Source: Diprion similis
Taxonomy: Eukaryota > Arthropoda > Insecta > Hymenoptera > Diprionidae
Assembly: GCF_021155765.1 (NCBI RefSeq)
Contig: NC_060109.1
Coordinates: 3,001,001-3,065,000, forward strand
Direction: 5' to 3'
Length of the DNA: 64,000 nt
The first letter of the stretch is position 1. Each line of letters opens with the position of its first letter. This document shows, piece by piece, positions 37,101 to 48,756 of this stretch. Under the pieces are notes generated by a model that saw only the letters and a list, made by a program, of their open reading frames with translations, was not told where the DNA came from and searched no databases. The position numbers and the translations under genes were made by a program.

Positions 37101-39280
37101 AAAAAAAAGTCGATATTTTGAAAGTGTCATACTGGTAAGGCCCCTTAAGTGAATCCTGAAAATATGTCCAAGTGATGAAAAAAAAAAAAAATATATATAT
37201 ATGGAGAAAACGGGCTTACTAACAGTCTTGTTTTGAAATCAGGGTACGTTTGATTCAATATAACTAGGTATTTTTGACCTTTGCTTTCATCCCCAACTGA
37301 AGGAAGAACAATGTTCAAATATCCATAGAAGTAGCTGTATGCCATACTGCTTCCATAATCCAAACCTTTCATTTGTGAAAGTTTCAAAGTTGTATCTAGT
37401 CTGCTTTCGTCCTGGAATGAGGCATAAAGGATGATTGAAATTTTGAAGAGATATTAATTCATATGACATACATCTGCAGTGAAAAGATGTGAAAATATGG
37501 TCATCGAATTTCTACCAAAAGTCGTAATTTCTGATGCACTATTTCTGAAATACTTACAATATTAACCAGGCGTAGTATGATCAGAGTGGAAAGCAATGAG
37601 CAGATGTACGCTTCTGGACCGTAGCTCCAAAGATAATTGAACGGATTTTTGACTTCCATTCTCATAGCCTAGAAAATTTAATGGAGAATAGAGAGAACTG
37701 TTGAAATCTTAGACAACTGTTTGAATCATTTTTAAAAATCCCAGCGCTCTACCGTTTATCAGACTTAATTTACTGTTGAAATCATTCTTCTAATATAATG
37801 AAATGAACGGTACATTTTCAGGTCTTTATATCATTGCAATGCTGAGATAAAAGTACACGAAAGTCATATTTCCAAAGGAAGTTTAGCAGTCAATTACTGT
37901 AACATAACTAAACTCTGATAAAAAAAAGTAGGACATGAAACAAAACTCCATTTACAAACCAGAACAGTAAGTTAGTAATAATTCGAGCATGTTGAAAGTA
38001 TGTTCAATAAGGAACAAACACAAAAAGCTAGCTCAGACTCATATTTAACTCTATACTCTGTAGCCTTAACTTATTTTTTAGACAATGTATATTGTTCTGA
38101 ATTTGAAAAAGAAATTTAAACTAAATCATCTATTATCCATTACTCTAATATTGCTACGTACAATCAAACACGAGATGCACACAGCGATGATAATTATACA
38201 TAATGTGTTGTATTCCAGGGCAACTGCGAAGACTTTTGAGATTTTGTCACCGTATCTTGCATGAACATGACGTAACTCTTCGAAGAGGTTCGCGATTCTT
38301 ATCAAGAAATTGCACAGTGAGATCAAGAGTATGTTGCTCGAGGTGCAGTAAACTTGAAAAAATAAATATTGGATTATAATCTGAATCCATAAGTTACACA
38401 GAGTTACCAAAAAATTCTCGCTATATCAAATTATACCAACATTACATCTTATACTGACCACAGTATTTAATGCACTCATTTAAATCTCGGTTCCTCGATG
38501 CAAAGTAAGCACACACTGAAAAAAAAGAACATCAGTAGTAATGAAGAATCATGTGAATTAATGTATATAATTAAATAGATTTGTGTAATTAAATATCAAA
38601 GAAATTATACTATGTAGAAGTAATTGTTAATGAAGAGCTTAAGTTCTCATTTTAACATTATAAATTTCCACTTACACGCGATAAATAGAATGATAAATAG
38701 AATCTGTGTAATCAGAGCAGCATTACCACGATCTCCAGGTATGTTTTTAGGATACAAAAGCCCTCCTCCTCTTAATTCCTTGACTACCTAGTGATGGAAA
38801 ATACGCAAATGAACATTTTTATTTGCTTCAGGCAAAATTTTTTTCCCTACCGAAACTTGAAAAAATGCTACGTCTCACTAGACTTACTATTTCGAAATTT
38901 CTAGTCTATCAATTTCACTAAAAACAGAAAGATCTACTATAGAATGACAGAAAAGTAATGAATGTGAATAAAAATATTTGCGATAAAAATAATAATCAAG
39001 AGAGTTTACCAGAAATCTCAATACAATGGAATGAGATATATAATAAAGTTCTTTTGTTTTTAATAATGGGTCTCAAATAATATTTTTTGCTTTTCTAATT
39101 TTTACATCTATAAAAACACTGTGATTGCAACAAATTCTCTCGCAACTAATTCGCATGTCTAAATTTGCGGGAATTTCTTAAAACAATTCTATTTGAATTA
39201 CCAAAATGAAAACTGGTCACTTGTTAACAACACTGAATTCAACTTGCCTGTAGTTCGTTACGATCAATCGCATTCGCCAT
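34128..39280 (-). CDS. Sting: STING (stimulator of interferon genes)
   Basis: STING is the ER membrane receptor for cyclic dinucleotides that drives NF-kB (Relish) antiviral and antibacterial responses in insects. Ten coding exons on the minus strand: 39280-39248, 38787-38676, 38515-38459, 38352-38144, 37668-37558, 37411-37220, 36147-36005, 34833-34653, 34520-34407, 34222-34128, about 410 residues. The N-terminal half has hydrophobic segments (ITQILFIILFIALCAYF, TLCIIIIAVCISCLIV). The ligand domain follows, with LDYGSSMAYSYFYGYL, VKKLFILIPTS, HRTYHNTVY and TEGATPLLTF. Residues aligning with human S162, Y167, R238, Y240, E260 and T263 are present. The protein ends at ALDYGE, so the vertebrate C-terminal tail that recruits TBK1/IRF3 is absent, as is usual in invertebrates. 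Intron 1 has a GC donor. The 37220/36147 junction is off by one base in phase and is not resolved: a different acceptor or a small missed exon is possible. Confidence 0.93.
34911..35812. mobile_element. TIR element in a STING intron
   Basis: The ends are inverted copies of each other over about 60 bp with several mismatches. Left near 34925-34975 reads gtctcatcgcaacaaagatg then aaaccatatagaatcg; right near 35745-35805 is its reverse complement (cgattctatatggttttatc then cgacgagac). The internal sequence has no open reading frame of note. It is a MITE-like insertion in the intron between the seventh and eighth coding exons. Exact borders and target duplication were not resolved. Confidence 0.6.
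36426..37144. mobile_element. 719-bp MITE flanked by TTAA in a STING intron
   Basis: The terminal inverted repeats are GAGGCTATACCAGTGTAAC on the left and GGGGCCTTACCAGTATGAC on the right (reverse complement). TTAA flanks both ends (36422-36425 and 37145-37148). A TTAA duplication is characteristic of piggyBac-type elements; the family is inference. There is no transposase. It sits between the sixth and seventh coding exons of STING, beside the unresolved junction. Confidence 0.7.
39169..39178 (+). promoter_or_regulatory. kB-like site in STING intron 1
   Basis: GGGAATTTCT resembles insect NF-kB (Relish/Dif) sites. It lies in the first intron, about 100 bp after the start codon. A second kB-like word, GGGGCTTCC, is at 39407-39415, about 130 bp upstream of the ATG. 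Such short words arise by chance; function is inference. Confidence 0.3.
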
Positions 39281-40940
39281 TTCTTATTGTAAAAAGCAAA
39301 TGGAACAGCTCTATTTTTCCTCGCTGGTTCATTCAGAGCAGCGCTGATTAACTGCCCTTACTACGTGGTGCTGAAAGAACGTCCAGAAGTTGACTTCGTA
39401 TTTTCAGGGGCTTCCTTTTGTAACTGAACCCGCAGTAATTGTTCACGGAGATTCGTAGGTTCAGTTCCTGCTAGTAGAGATCAGTGAGAGCTCCTTGTCG
39501 CAGATTTTGCTCACACAATCATTACTACTTTGTTTTGCATATCAGCATCTGCCATTAGCTTTGCACGTGTGCATGTGCTTGTGATTTACTAAAATAGCCT
39601 GTAATCAGATGAATACATATATTGAAGACAACTGAGATCGAATTTTTTCAATCCGTCGGTAACCCTCATTGGACTAAAACAAAAGACGTGACGGTTTAGA
39701 TGGGCATTATTGATCGGACAATCATGATCACATAATCTGTAAACATTCGATGTGCAAAAGTCATACTAATCAGAAGCTGTTTATTACATTCAATTCAAGT
39801 TACTCATACGCACTGTCAAAAAGTTAGCGTAACATCCGACCGCCCAACCACAATTTTTTCTTTTTCTCTTTCATAACCTAACTAACAGCACCTAACACTG
39901 TATATGCTTTAAGATCTAACTTCAGTACGAGAATCTTGCGACTAACCTAAAAGTTACTAGATATTACCTAGTTATACACATCTAACTACTTTTCAGTAAT
40001 TGAAGGGATATACCTTAGAGCATGCATATGGATATACTTACCTCAAAGGTAGTGAGATCCTCCTACAGAATCTTAGTAATACTACAGCTGTTGTTTGAAC
40101 CGTTAAAAGTATTATTTACCATTAATCAAGTCTACGAGAAACCCCTAGAGTAAAACTGTCCAGAGAGTAAAGACTAAACGCCGTATTATAGGCAGTCATG
40201 TCTAACACGGAGTAGTTCCGTCGGTAATGATACCGCAGACACAACCAGCATCTATACTCGACTGTATTACGCTTGCATCCAATACTTATATCCAATGCTT
40301 ACATAAACCTGCAATATACACAATGGGTACATATGTACGCATTTCTTTTACAATATCAGAATATCAATACTCAGATATTATCAATTTATATCTCAATATC
40401 TCAAAGTATCTAAACCAAAACATTCTTGTTAAATGTTAAAATTATTATCTTACTTGCGTTATTACTAATATTATTATATTTGAATTATTACGCTTATTCC
40501 CATATTAAAGAAATACCATGAGCTAAAAACCTAAACTGATAGAACAATTTTGATTCCAAATAATATTACAAGCTTATACTGCGTGTGAATCTAGTTTATG
40601 CCATTTCGCACCACCGTCAACCTAAAGCTAGGTGACGCAAGCGAAATTCTCAGAATCAGTACGCTGCACTGGCAACGTTGCGGAGCTTTGAGGGATATAT
40701 TCAATCGTAGATGAAAAAGCCCATCGGCCGATGTTACTTTACCTTCAATGTTAAATGTTAAATATTACAAATAAACCCTGAAGGTGAAGCAACCCCGCAA
40801 ACGTTACTATACATAATTATACGCAACACACCCCCAAACACCTGTTCAATCTTGCACACTTGTGCGCTTATTTTACACAATTATTAAATTCAGGTAATCA
40901 TTATATACAATATATCAACCACTCAGCTATTGCTTATCTA
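39281..40940. other. STING upstream region and intergenic DNA
   Basis: No coding exon was recognised. The first few hundred bases are the presumed STING promoter and 5' UTR. Confidence 0.4.
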
Positions 40941-41520
40941 ATATTAAGGACATTTTTAACTGTAAAATAATTCCGAGTCCTTACATGAAGCCACCAGCGG
41001 AAACATCAAAAATTCAAAATTATTAAATATTATAAAACCGAACAAAGAGAGCTTTGGTGGCCAGCTAGAAGCTAGCCGGACTACGGGAAGCAAACCATAT
41101 AAGGTAACAACCAAGACGCTAATTAGGTCACCTTGATCGGAACCAATCATTGTCCAGCTACCCCCCAAAATTTTCACTGGTGACTCAATGTGATAAATCT
41201 GTCACCCAAAATTGTACAGGAACATAGGAGATTGAGCCCTATATAAACGGGTGCAGATTTGACTCGGAGAGCATTATTTTAACTAAATTTGTAACTGTTA
41301 CCCTGTCGCTCTGCCCGAGAGCACTATTTTTTATAAGTTAGTAAGTGTTATCCTGTCGCTCCGCCTGAGAGCATTATTTCAAATAAGTTTATCGCTGTTA
41401 TTTTGAGCATTTTTGTACTTTTAACTAAAAACGTGATTATTAAACATTCGAGTGCATTAAAAATCAAAACCGTCATTTTAAATTAATCCAACTATCTGGT
41501 CCTTCGCCACTCCACGAAGC
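40941..41520 (+). mobile_element. Putative LTR-retrotransposon remnant (solo LTR)
   Basis: A TATA-like tatataaa near 41240 is followed by a 50-bp tandem repeat and then a stretch with attattaaa. Next comes ctatctggtccttcgccac, a word like that found just after the LTR in some Pao/BEL- or Ty3-type elements. LTR ends and target duplication were not resolved. A 45-codon open stretch at about 41895-42038 with protein-like composition may be a decayed gag. Confidence 0.35.
41267..41405 (+). repeat. 50-bp tandem repeat, about 2.8 units
   Basis: Units start at 41267, 41317 and 41367 with gagagca(t/c)tatt and end in ctgtcgctc(t/c)gcc. Units differ by several substitutions. The repeat lies inside the putative LTR. 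Confidence 0.85.
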
Positions 41521-44500
41521 TAGCTGTTGTGCAGTTCCCATCAAGTTCGAACAACAAAGGTAAGTTGACTTCTAAATTACCATTATAACGTATCCCTTCA
41601 AATCATCAATCCAATTACGCGAATTTATCGACGTCGTCTATTTCACTTCAGTGATTAATCGATATTGACAACCCAGAACTACTGATTGTATGTATGTATG
41701 TGTAGTACGTCCCAGTTCATTTTCGCGACTCAATTTCGAGTCTAACTCTTAGTTGTTCGGAATTGACCGTTAGGACGTCACATTAGGCTCATGTAGCATG
41801 TAACTGTTCAATGAAAAAAAAATTGCAACGTTCAGGCCATTGAACTAAAATGTAACTAGGACGTAGCAGAGTTCAGTGTAATAATCATTGCCATTTCTCG
41901 CCGTATCCGGCAAAGTATGTCCCCAAAAGACTACAGGCATTGACTGAGGATATCAGTCAACGCTACAGGAGACTTGAGCGGGGCAATAAGGCAAGGGATG
42001 GATTAGTGACCATCATTATGCGGCTGCAGATGTCTTAAGATATTCAATAGAAATACGTGCATTCGCACGGGGGACAAGGCAAAAACCTGCAGAAAACCTT
42101 GCCCAGGTTTAGCCGGACAGAGTTCAAAGCTCAACCCGGGATCAAATCAGGAAAACCCAATTTTCTCGAAAAGTGAATTTTTAGACTATGTGTGTGGGGT
42201 GATTTGACGGATATATCTTAAAAGTTTTATCGATGTTTCAACACTGCTTCAAATTGAGAAAAATACACGTTTGTCCAGTAAAACACTTACGCGCGTGAGA
42301 GCCCTATCTGTTGTAAACAGTTTTATCACATATAAAAATGGATCCCAATATCTTCGCCTGAAGTTTACTTATAATATAAACAATGCAATGACGTTCGTTC
42401 ACCATGTGAAAAATTACACAATTGCCATAAACTTATTGCTACTTTCAAATAAAGATTTAGCGGCATTTCAGTTAACGGAATGGGTGAACGTTAAACCTGT
42501 GAAAACAATACGATAATGTCACGTGTGTAGGTATCAAGTTTGAGTAATTTGTCTTCGATCGAAAAATCTGAATAAATCTCAATAATGCTCACAAAGTCGA
42601 CATCAGCACGAAAATTGACGTATTTCAGCGAAGCCCGAAATATTTTCTCTCGATATGAAGCAGCGTTTTAGCATCGATGAAACTGTAGGATATATTCATC
42701 ATATCATCCCACATACTGTGTAAAATTTTCAAGAAAAAATCACTTTTTGAGAAAATTATGTTTCGCTCATTTTCAAAAAATGAACGTCAATTTCCGAAGA
42801 TCTTAATATTTATCTACATTTTTCGAAAGAATGCAAAAAACCCTAAAAAATGAGACCAAGATCAAGTAGTTGCGGCGATTCGTTCCAAAGATGCAGGGTT
42901 TTTAAGAAAAAACATGATCATTTTTCAAGAATTTCCGCAGCGCGAGATTAAACGTTCAAAACGGCCGTAACTTCGTAGTAGGTTTTTTTTCAAAAAACAA
43001 AAAAAATACAGGTCACTTTGTTTTCATTCGAAAACAACATATTTCAATTTGAAAAAATTTTGTGACATTAGGATTTTGTGCCTGCCCGATTTGAAATGGA
43101 TTCGGTCAATAACATTATAACGATATAAATAATTTGTAAAAAAAACAAAACTGATAAATTGTATGCTTTCTTAGAAGAAAAATAAACATCGCAACATTCA
43201 CAGATTATGTTATATTAATAGCAGGATTCAACTCACTAAAATTATATGAAAAATAGTTCCTAGTCTTCAAAATAGTAAAATTAAGTGAACAAGTTTCAGA
43301 GGGAGTTAAAATTTGACGAAATCTTCCTGTATGATTTGGTACAGAAGCTTTATTCTGTGGAACAAAATTTCAAATTGCAAATAAAAATAGAATGAGATGT
43401 AACCCCACGCTAAATCCAACGGCATAATTTATAAAAAATGCAAGGTTTTTTTATGAGTATTAAGAAAAAATGTCCAAACTCTCGAAGTCTTTACGTTTGA
43501 ACTTTAAATAAAAAAATTATACCGCAATTGATGATAATCACGTTTATTGTATTTTTTTTCTTAAAGCATCTTTAAAAACAAAGATTAAAAAAAAAATTAG
43601 AAAATACCTCATTTGATCAATTTTTCAAGAAATTGTGAATTGAAAAAAAAAAAAAAAAAAAAATCACTTCTCAAGAACACATGAACGAAAAAAAATCCTG
43701 AAATTCCCTCTCATTAGATGTAATCACCCATAAAAATTTTGATGGAATCGAAAATTCGAATTAATCTTCCCGTGCGTTTTGACGAAGAATGCCCTATGTA
43801 TAAATATACAAATAATCGTACTTAGCGCTCGCAGAAGTTGGGTTTGCAACCATCAGTCGTCACCATGTACACATGTCACTATTATTTCGCCATGCTACGA
43901 TCAGTTTTTTGATTGGCTCTTCGCGAGCCCGTAGATTGGACCGTGATTCGTGTTGCCTTGACGAATAGAAATTCGTACCTTAAGTCCCGGGAAAGGAATT
44001 TAAATTGACATTCCAATAATTGTTGGACTATGTTAACTGAAGATATATACTTCACACAACGTAGACTACGAGGTTTAATTGAACAAACTAACAGATAACT
44101 GTTTTATTCGGAAAAAATGTATCCGCGTTATAACACAGTACAGAATAAAACTTTGTAACAAAACAAAGTTATCCTAGAGGTGAAAAGAAACTTAGAGCGA
44201 ACTCATAATTATTCGGAGTCAGAGACGAAACTGATTCCTTTGTCCTCCTGGAAGCAGGGGATGGGAGTCCCAGTTTCTCTCCCCACTCTGGAGATTGGAG
44301 TCGCTCCGGCCCTCCTTTTTTTCTACACGTACATACTCTTTCTATTTCTCTCTCTCGTTGTACTCTCTTATTTCTCTACTATAATACTATTCCTACTCTG
44401 TCTCTTTCCACTCTCTGTCTCTTTCGTTTTCGAAACGAAATCGCGTGAGGCCAGTTTATCGTATGAGAATGTGTAGTCAAACAATTATTTAAGGGAATAA

Positions 44501-45805
44501 TCTATGTAAGGAAAGCCGATGGTCTACTCCCAATTACCATTTGTACAGTTGACGATCTAAATTTGTTACAACGACTGCCATCTCCTACGACAAGTTGTAA
44601 TTTTCCTCTGGTGCCGTCGACGGTGGTACAGTGTGTACAGCGTGCAAAGACGAAATTAAGAGATACTCAATGTAACACGATTTTCCCGCAAACACATGAA
44701 ACCACTCAGAAGGATGCGCGTCTGCAATTTATAACCCGAGGATAGATGCCAGAATACCCTGTCTTTGTGTGCAAGATAAGCTGATCCTTGGGACTCTCAG
44801 TCCGTCACAAAGAAAAAGATTCTTTATTTTTCCGTTCTTCTTTATTCATGACTGTATTTCGTAAAGAGTAAAAAATTCATGTACATGTTTGCGAAACTAA
44901 GATCAATGAAAAAGAACTCCCTACCCTTGTGAGATTAACGGCATGCATGATATGACGGCGTACTGACTTTGAGTTCAAGTGTTTCGCAGCTTAAGGCTTT
45001 GGAATTTGGTTCAATTTATGCGCAAAAAAGAACTTGAAGCAAGAAGGTCCAATTTACAACGCCAAAGCCAGTAGCAAAGGGACGGAGCAGCTGACTATGT
45101 ATATAGAATTGCATTCCATTCAAAAGTAATTTGTCTTAGGCTATTTTTACGGCTATGTATTATATATATTTTTATATATTCAACACTCTTAGATACATTT
45201 CTGAGGAATTCCAAACCAATTAATGGACATACGTGTAACCTTCACCATTGGCGATTGTTTTTATGTTTGAGTATGGGGTAGCAAGCACAAAAAAAAACAC
45301 CTCTCACCGGGACTCAGATTTTTTGGGCCACGGGTTTGATTTTTACTGCTCCCAAAAACACGAAAACCCAATTTTCGAATGAATAGCCCCAATCGATTGG
45401 CTTCAAGTTTTTCTCACGAGTTCTTTATTAAATAACGAAAATTTCACGACCAAGATGGAAGTGGGCTTTTGGTTTAGAAGATACAGTTTGAAACAAGCAA
45501 TTAAATGATGAAAAATTGAATTGAATATAAATTTGAGCAATATAAATTGACATTTTATATGTTTTTTCGTAATTTTCAATAATAATAATACATACATACA
45601 TTAATTCAAGAAAATTATATAGAGTTGGGACAATCGTATAAAAAATTATAAACGAAAGCAAAAATGGTAATGGAAAATCATTTGGTGAGTTGGCGTGGAA
45701 TACCTCATATATTCCCCAGCAATTTGATACCTTACCCTTTCATGCACGCTTGGGTTTCTTTTAGGGCCTGCCCTCAAACACTAAACTGTATATCATAAAT
45801 CTATA
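41521..45805. other. Gene-poor DNA
   Basis: AT-rich with long homopolymer runs. A pyrimidine-rich CTCT stretch (about 44320-44440) and retroelement-like text around 44000-44180 are visible but not assignable. No exon is supported. Confidence 0.35.
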
Positions 45806-46180
45806 GGTACTCACGTTCTTGAGCCGTTCTCTTTCTATAAACATTCAGCTCATTCGCTATACTCATAAACGTAGCTAAAAGAAATCCCGATACTACATAT
45901 ATATACGTGTGCATATTTTAATGCAAATGTGTAATATTATAATATTATACTCATAAACGTAGCTAAAAGAAATCCCGATACTACATATATATACGTGTGC
46001 ATATTTTAATGCAAATGTGTAATATTAGGGATTTATTTTAGCTTGGTTTATCAGTATTATTGAATGGTGCATATTTTAATACAAATGTGTAATATTAGGG
46101 ATTTATTTTAGCTAGGTTTATGAGTATAATCGAATGGGCTCTCTGTTTATAGAAAGAGAACGGCTTGAGAACGTGAGACC
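45806..46180. mobile_element. 375-bp MITE with internal tandem copies, TATA-flanked
   Basis: The ends are inverted: GGTACTCACGTTCTTGAGCC on the left and the reverse complement of GGTCTCACGTTCTCAAGCC on the right. Inverted homology runs for about 85 bp. TATA borders both ends (45802-45805, 46181-46184). Inside, an 88-bp unit (starting 45861 and 45949) is tandemly repeated, and a second unit beginning tgcatattttaat occurs twice. It lies about 0.5 kb before TSR3. Confidence 0.75.
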
Positions 46181-46656
46181 TATATGTATATTTGGGACTG
46201 AAACGCAGGAACAGATTTATATTCATTCGTCATCAGAACAAATTTTCATCCCTCAGTCAACGTTTTCGTACCCTCAAACTCATATCCGAACGCCACACAT
46301 ACATAAGTACAATATATTTCGTATACTTGTACATTTAATACTACTTAAAAGTAATTGTCCATTCATTGTAGGCAGAGGAAATGTATTGCATTGCGAATAT
46401 TGCCTTTTCCGTTATCCATCGCGTTTCCATCGATGCGTAGTATTTTTGAATTGCGCGGTTGAATAATATTCTCGATCGTCTAATGACGTCACTACGACGG
46501 ACGGCCATAATCATAGCCAAAACAAAACCGAAACGATTCTCCGTGCTCACCGCTGATCACTGGAACCAGTATTACATCGTAGAGCAAACTCATTATCAGT
46601 GAATAATCTAACGAAGTATAAATCCTCAGAATAATCGTATCCGTATCAGGCGTAAA

Positions 46657-47858
46657 ATGTCGTCGCGTAGCAAAAAAAATAAAGGGAAAATCGTAGATCG
46701 ACGAAAACGACGTTCGGTTGGAAAGGAGGAAAAATATCGGCAAGAAGGCGACAAATCAGATCCGTCGGACTCTGAAGATGTTGGAGGTTAGAAACGGCTA
46801 CTTGATATATGCTATTTATTGCCGCGATATACTCAGCTTTAACTTTCGCAGCTGAAGAGGCATTCAAAGTTTCGTTCCCGGTCGCGATGTGGGATCTCGA
46901 ACATTGCGACCCGAAGAAATGTTCCGGCCGAAAACTTTCCAGGCACGGTCTCGTACAAACTTTGAGGTTAGGAGCCAGATTTCCTGGTCTGGTTTTGACC
47001 CCAGTTGGTAAGAAGGTATTTTCATCTTCTCATTATATTCTTACACGAGATTACTTCTTTTTCAAGATCTCGCTCGTGTACTAGCTAATGTGGTGAAAAC
47101 CCAACAAACCAAAAAATGTTTATCGATGCTCTGGAAAAATTCACTAAACTTCTTACTGTTATTATGAGCAAAATATTATTGTCAAAATCTGTAAATTGAA
47201 ATTTTGCTGGGAAATTGCAAGCTAGAGATTGAAACCTCTTTGTTGCAGTGTGTAAGCCCGTTGGATAAAAATATTGTTGGTGAACACGGATGTGCAGTCG
47301 TTGACTGCAGCTGGGCAAGATTAGATGATACACCATTTGCAAGAATGCGAACTCCGTATCCTCGGCTGCTGCCTTTTCTGGTCGCAGCTAATCCCATAAA
47401 TTACGGAAAGCCATGTCAACTAAGCTGCGTTGAAGCGATAGCAGCGACATTAATTATAACTGGATTTCCCGAGGAAGCTGCTTATTACCTTGGGAAATTT
47501 TCCTGGGGTCATTCTTTCATGGAATTAAATTCTGAACTGTTGGAAAAATATGCGCTTTGCGCAGACAGTGAAGAAGTTATAACAGTTCAAAATAAATTCT
47601 TGGCCGATGCTAGGACAGAGAAATCTCAAAGGAGCTGTAAGTTCTTGCGTAAGCAACTATACAATTCAATTTTCACATAATCCTTGTCAAGAAATACTTG
47701 AATCACGGATTATACCATACATATTTATTGTTAGCTAAAATTAGTTCTACCCAATTTCAGCTGAACCAGATCTTCCACATTATGATAGTGAATCCGAAGA
47801 GGAAACAGAAACTCCCGAATCGGTTGCAGAGAAAATTTTAGTTGCAGAAGAAAAGTAA
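46657..47858 (+). CDS. Tsr3: TSR3: 18S rRNA aminocarboxypropyltransferase
   Basis: TSR3 transfers the aminocarboxypropyl group of S-adenosylmethionine to a hypermodified pseudouridine of 18S rRNA late in 40S subunit maturation in the cytoplasm. Four exons (46657-46786, 46852-47015, 47249-47636, 47761-47858) join in phase to 259 residues. After a basic N-terminus come [51 protein letters not shown] and [16 protein letters not shown], then [13 protein letters not shown], which are near-diagnostic of the family. [11 protein letters not shown] follows. The C-terminal tail is acidic ([12 protein letters not shown]). The start is the first ATG of the frame and is followed by a K/R-rich tail typical of eukaryotic TSR3. 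The next gene-like signals begin only 12 bases after the stop. Confidence 0.96.
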
Positions 47859-47870
47859 TAGGCATTACAG

Positions 47871-48756
47871 GTTTGCCATTTTATCTGAGGATGGAATAAA
47901 TTGGGAAAGGTTAAGAAATTCCATTGTTCAAACTGGGAATTTGCGGGTTTATTTCAACAAAACGATTACTATGTTGCATATTGTTCCAAGTTATGTCAGC
48001 CAAGTATTAGGTTTTTTTTTTCATTACCCTTCGTCTAATTTTATCATGAAAAGTTTGGTGAAACTTAAAAAACTATCATTTTTTCTCTATTTGTTACCCT
48101 CCGATTTGTGCTAGCAGTAAGTAAAAATCAATTTAATTTATTCAAAATTTTCTGCCTTAATTTATCCATTCGAGCAATTAGTCCTTTCAAAGCAAATGAC
48201 ATAATATGGAATCAGCAAATTTTTATCTTTTATAGAAAAGTTTGCACAATATGTTGGTGGTAAAGACTGGGAAAAAATAGGAAACTTTACGTAAGAAAAA
48301 TAATGGTAGCCTTGGATTAATTATACATAGATCATAAAATTGTAACAGAACTAATCTAGTGTTTTTTCAATACGTTGATCGTACTGAAACATTTTTTATG
48401 TACAACAATCGATAGCATATAATAGTGGCTTACGAAAATTTTTGATGTGTATATGGGAATTTATAAATTAAACTGCCTGTGTTGATGAAAGAAATTACTT
48501 TGAAAATGAAATAATATATACAACAATTAACGAATTTCGATTTACTTTTATATCTAATGAGGTAATATAGACTATTTATCAGATTTTTATTGTACAGCTC
48601 GTTCCTTTATTATTTTCTTATTCCTCGATTTTTCCACTGTTTCTAACAATTCTTTTCTCAGTATTCTCCAATAATAAGGAAATACGAATTAGACAGTGTG
48701 CAAGAGAGCAGATAAAACGACTAAAAGAATCAATAGAAAGCAAAGCCAGAGTTTAA
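47871..48756 (+). CDS. Candidate exons of an unidentified SANT-like protein
   Basis: Three blocks look exonic. 47871-48003 follows an attacag acceptor and encodes FAILSEDGINWERLRNSI. 48236-48290 encodes KFAQYVGGKDWEKIGNF and ends at a gtaaga donor. 48662-48756 follows a good acceptor (ttctcag), encodes IRIRQCAREQIKRLKESI and stops at TAA. The spacing of W residues and the RQC motif recall a Myb/SANT fold. However, the phase between the last two blocks does not match, and no start exon was found. It could be an unfinished model, a pseudogene or partly chance. Confidence 0.25.

Noticed and set aside
44180-44476. 98-codon frame through the CT-rich tract
   Set aside because: Low-complexity pyrimidine run; no domain and no splice context.
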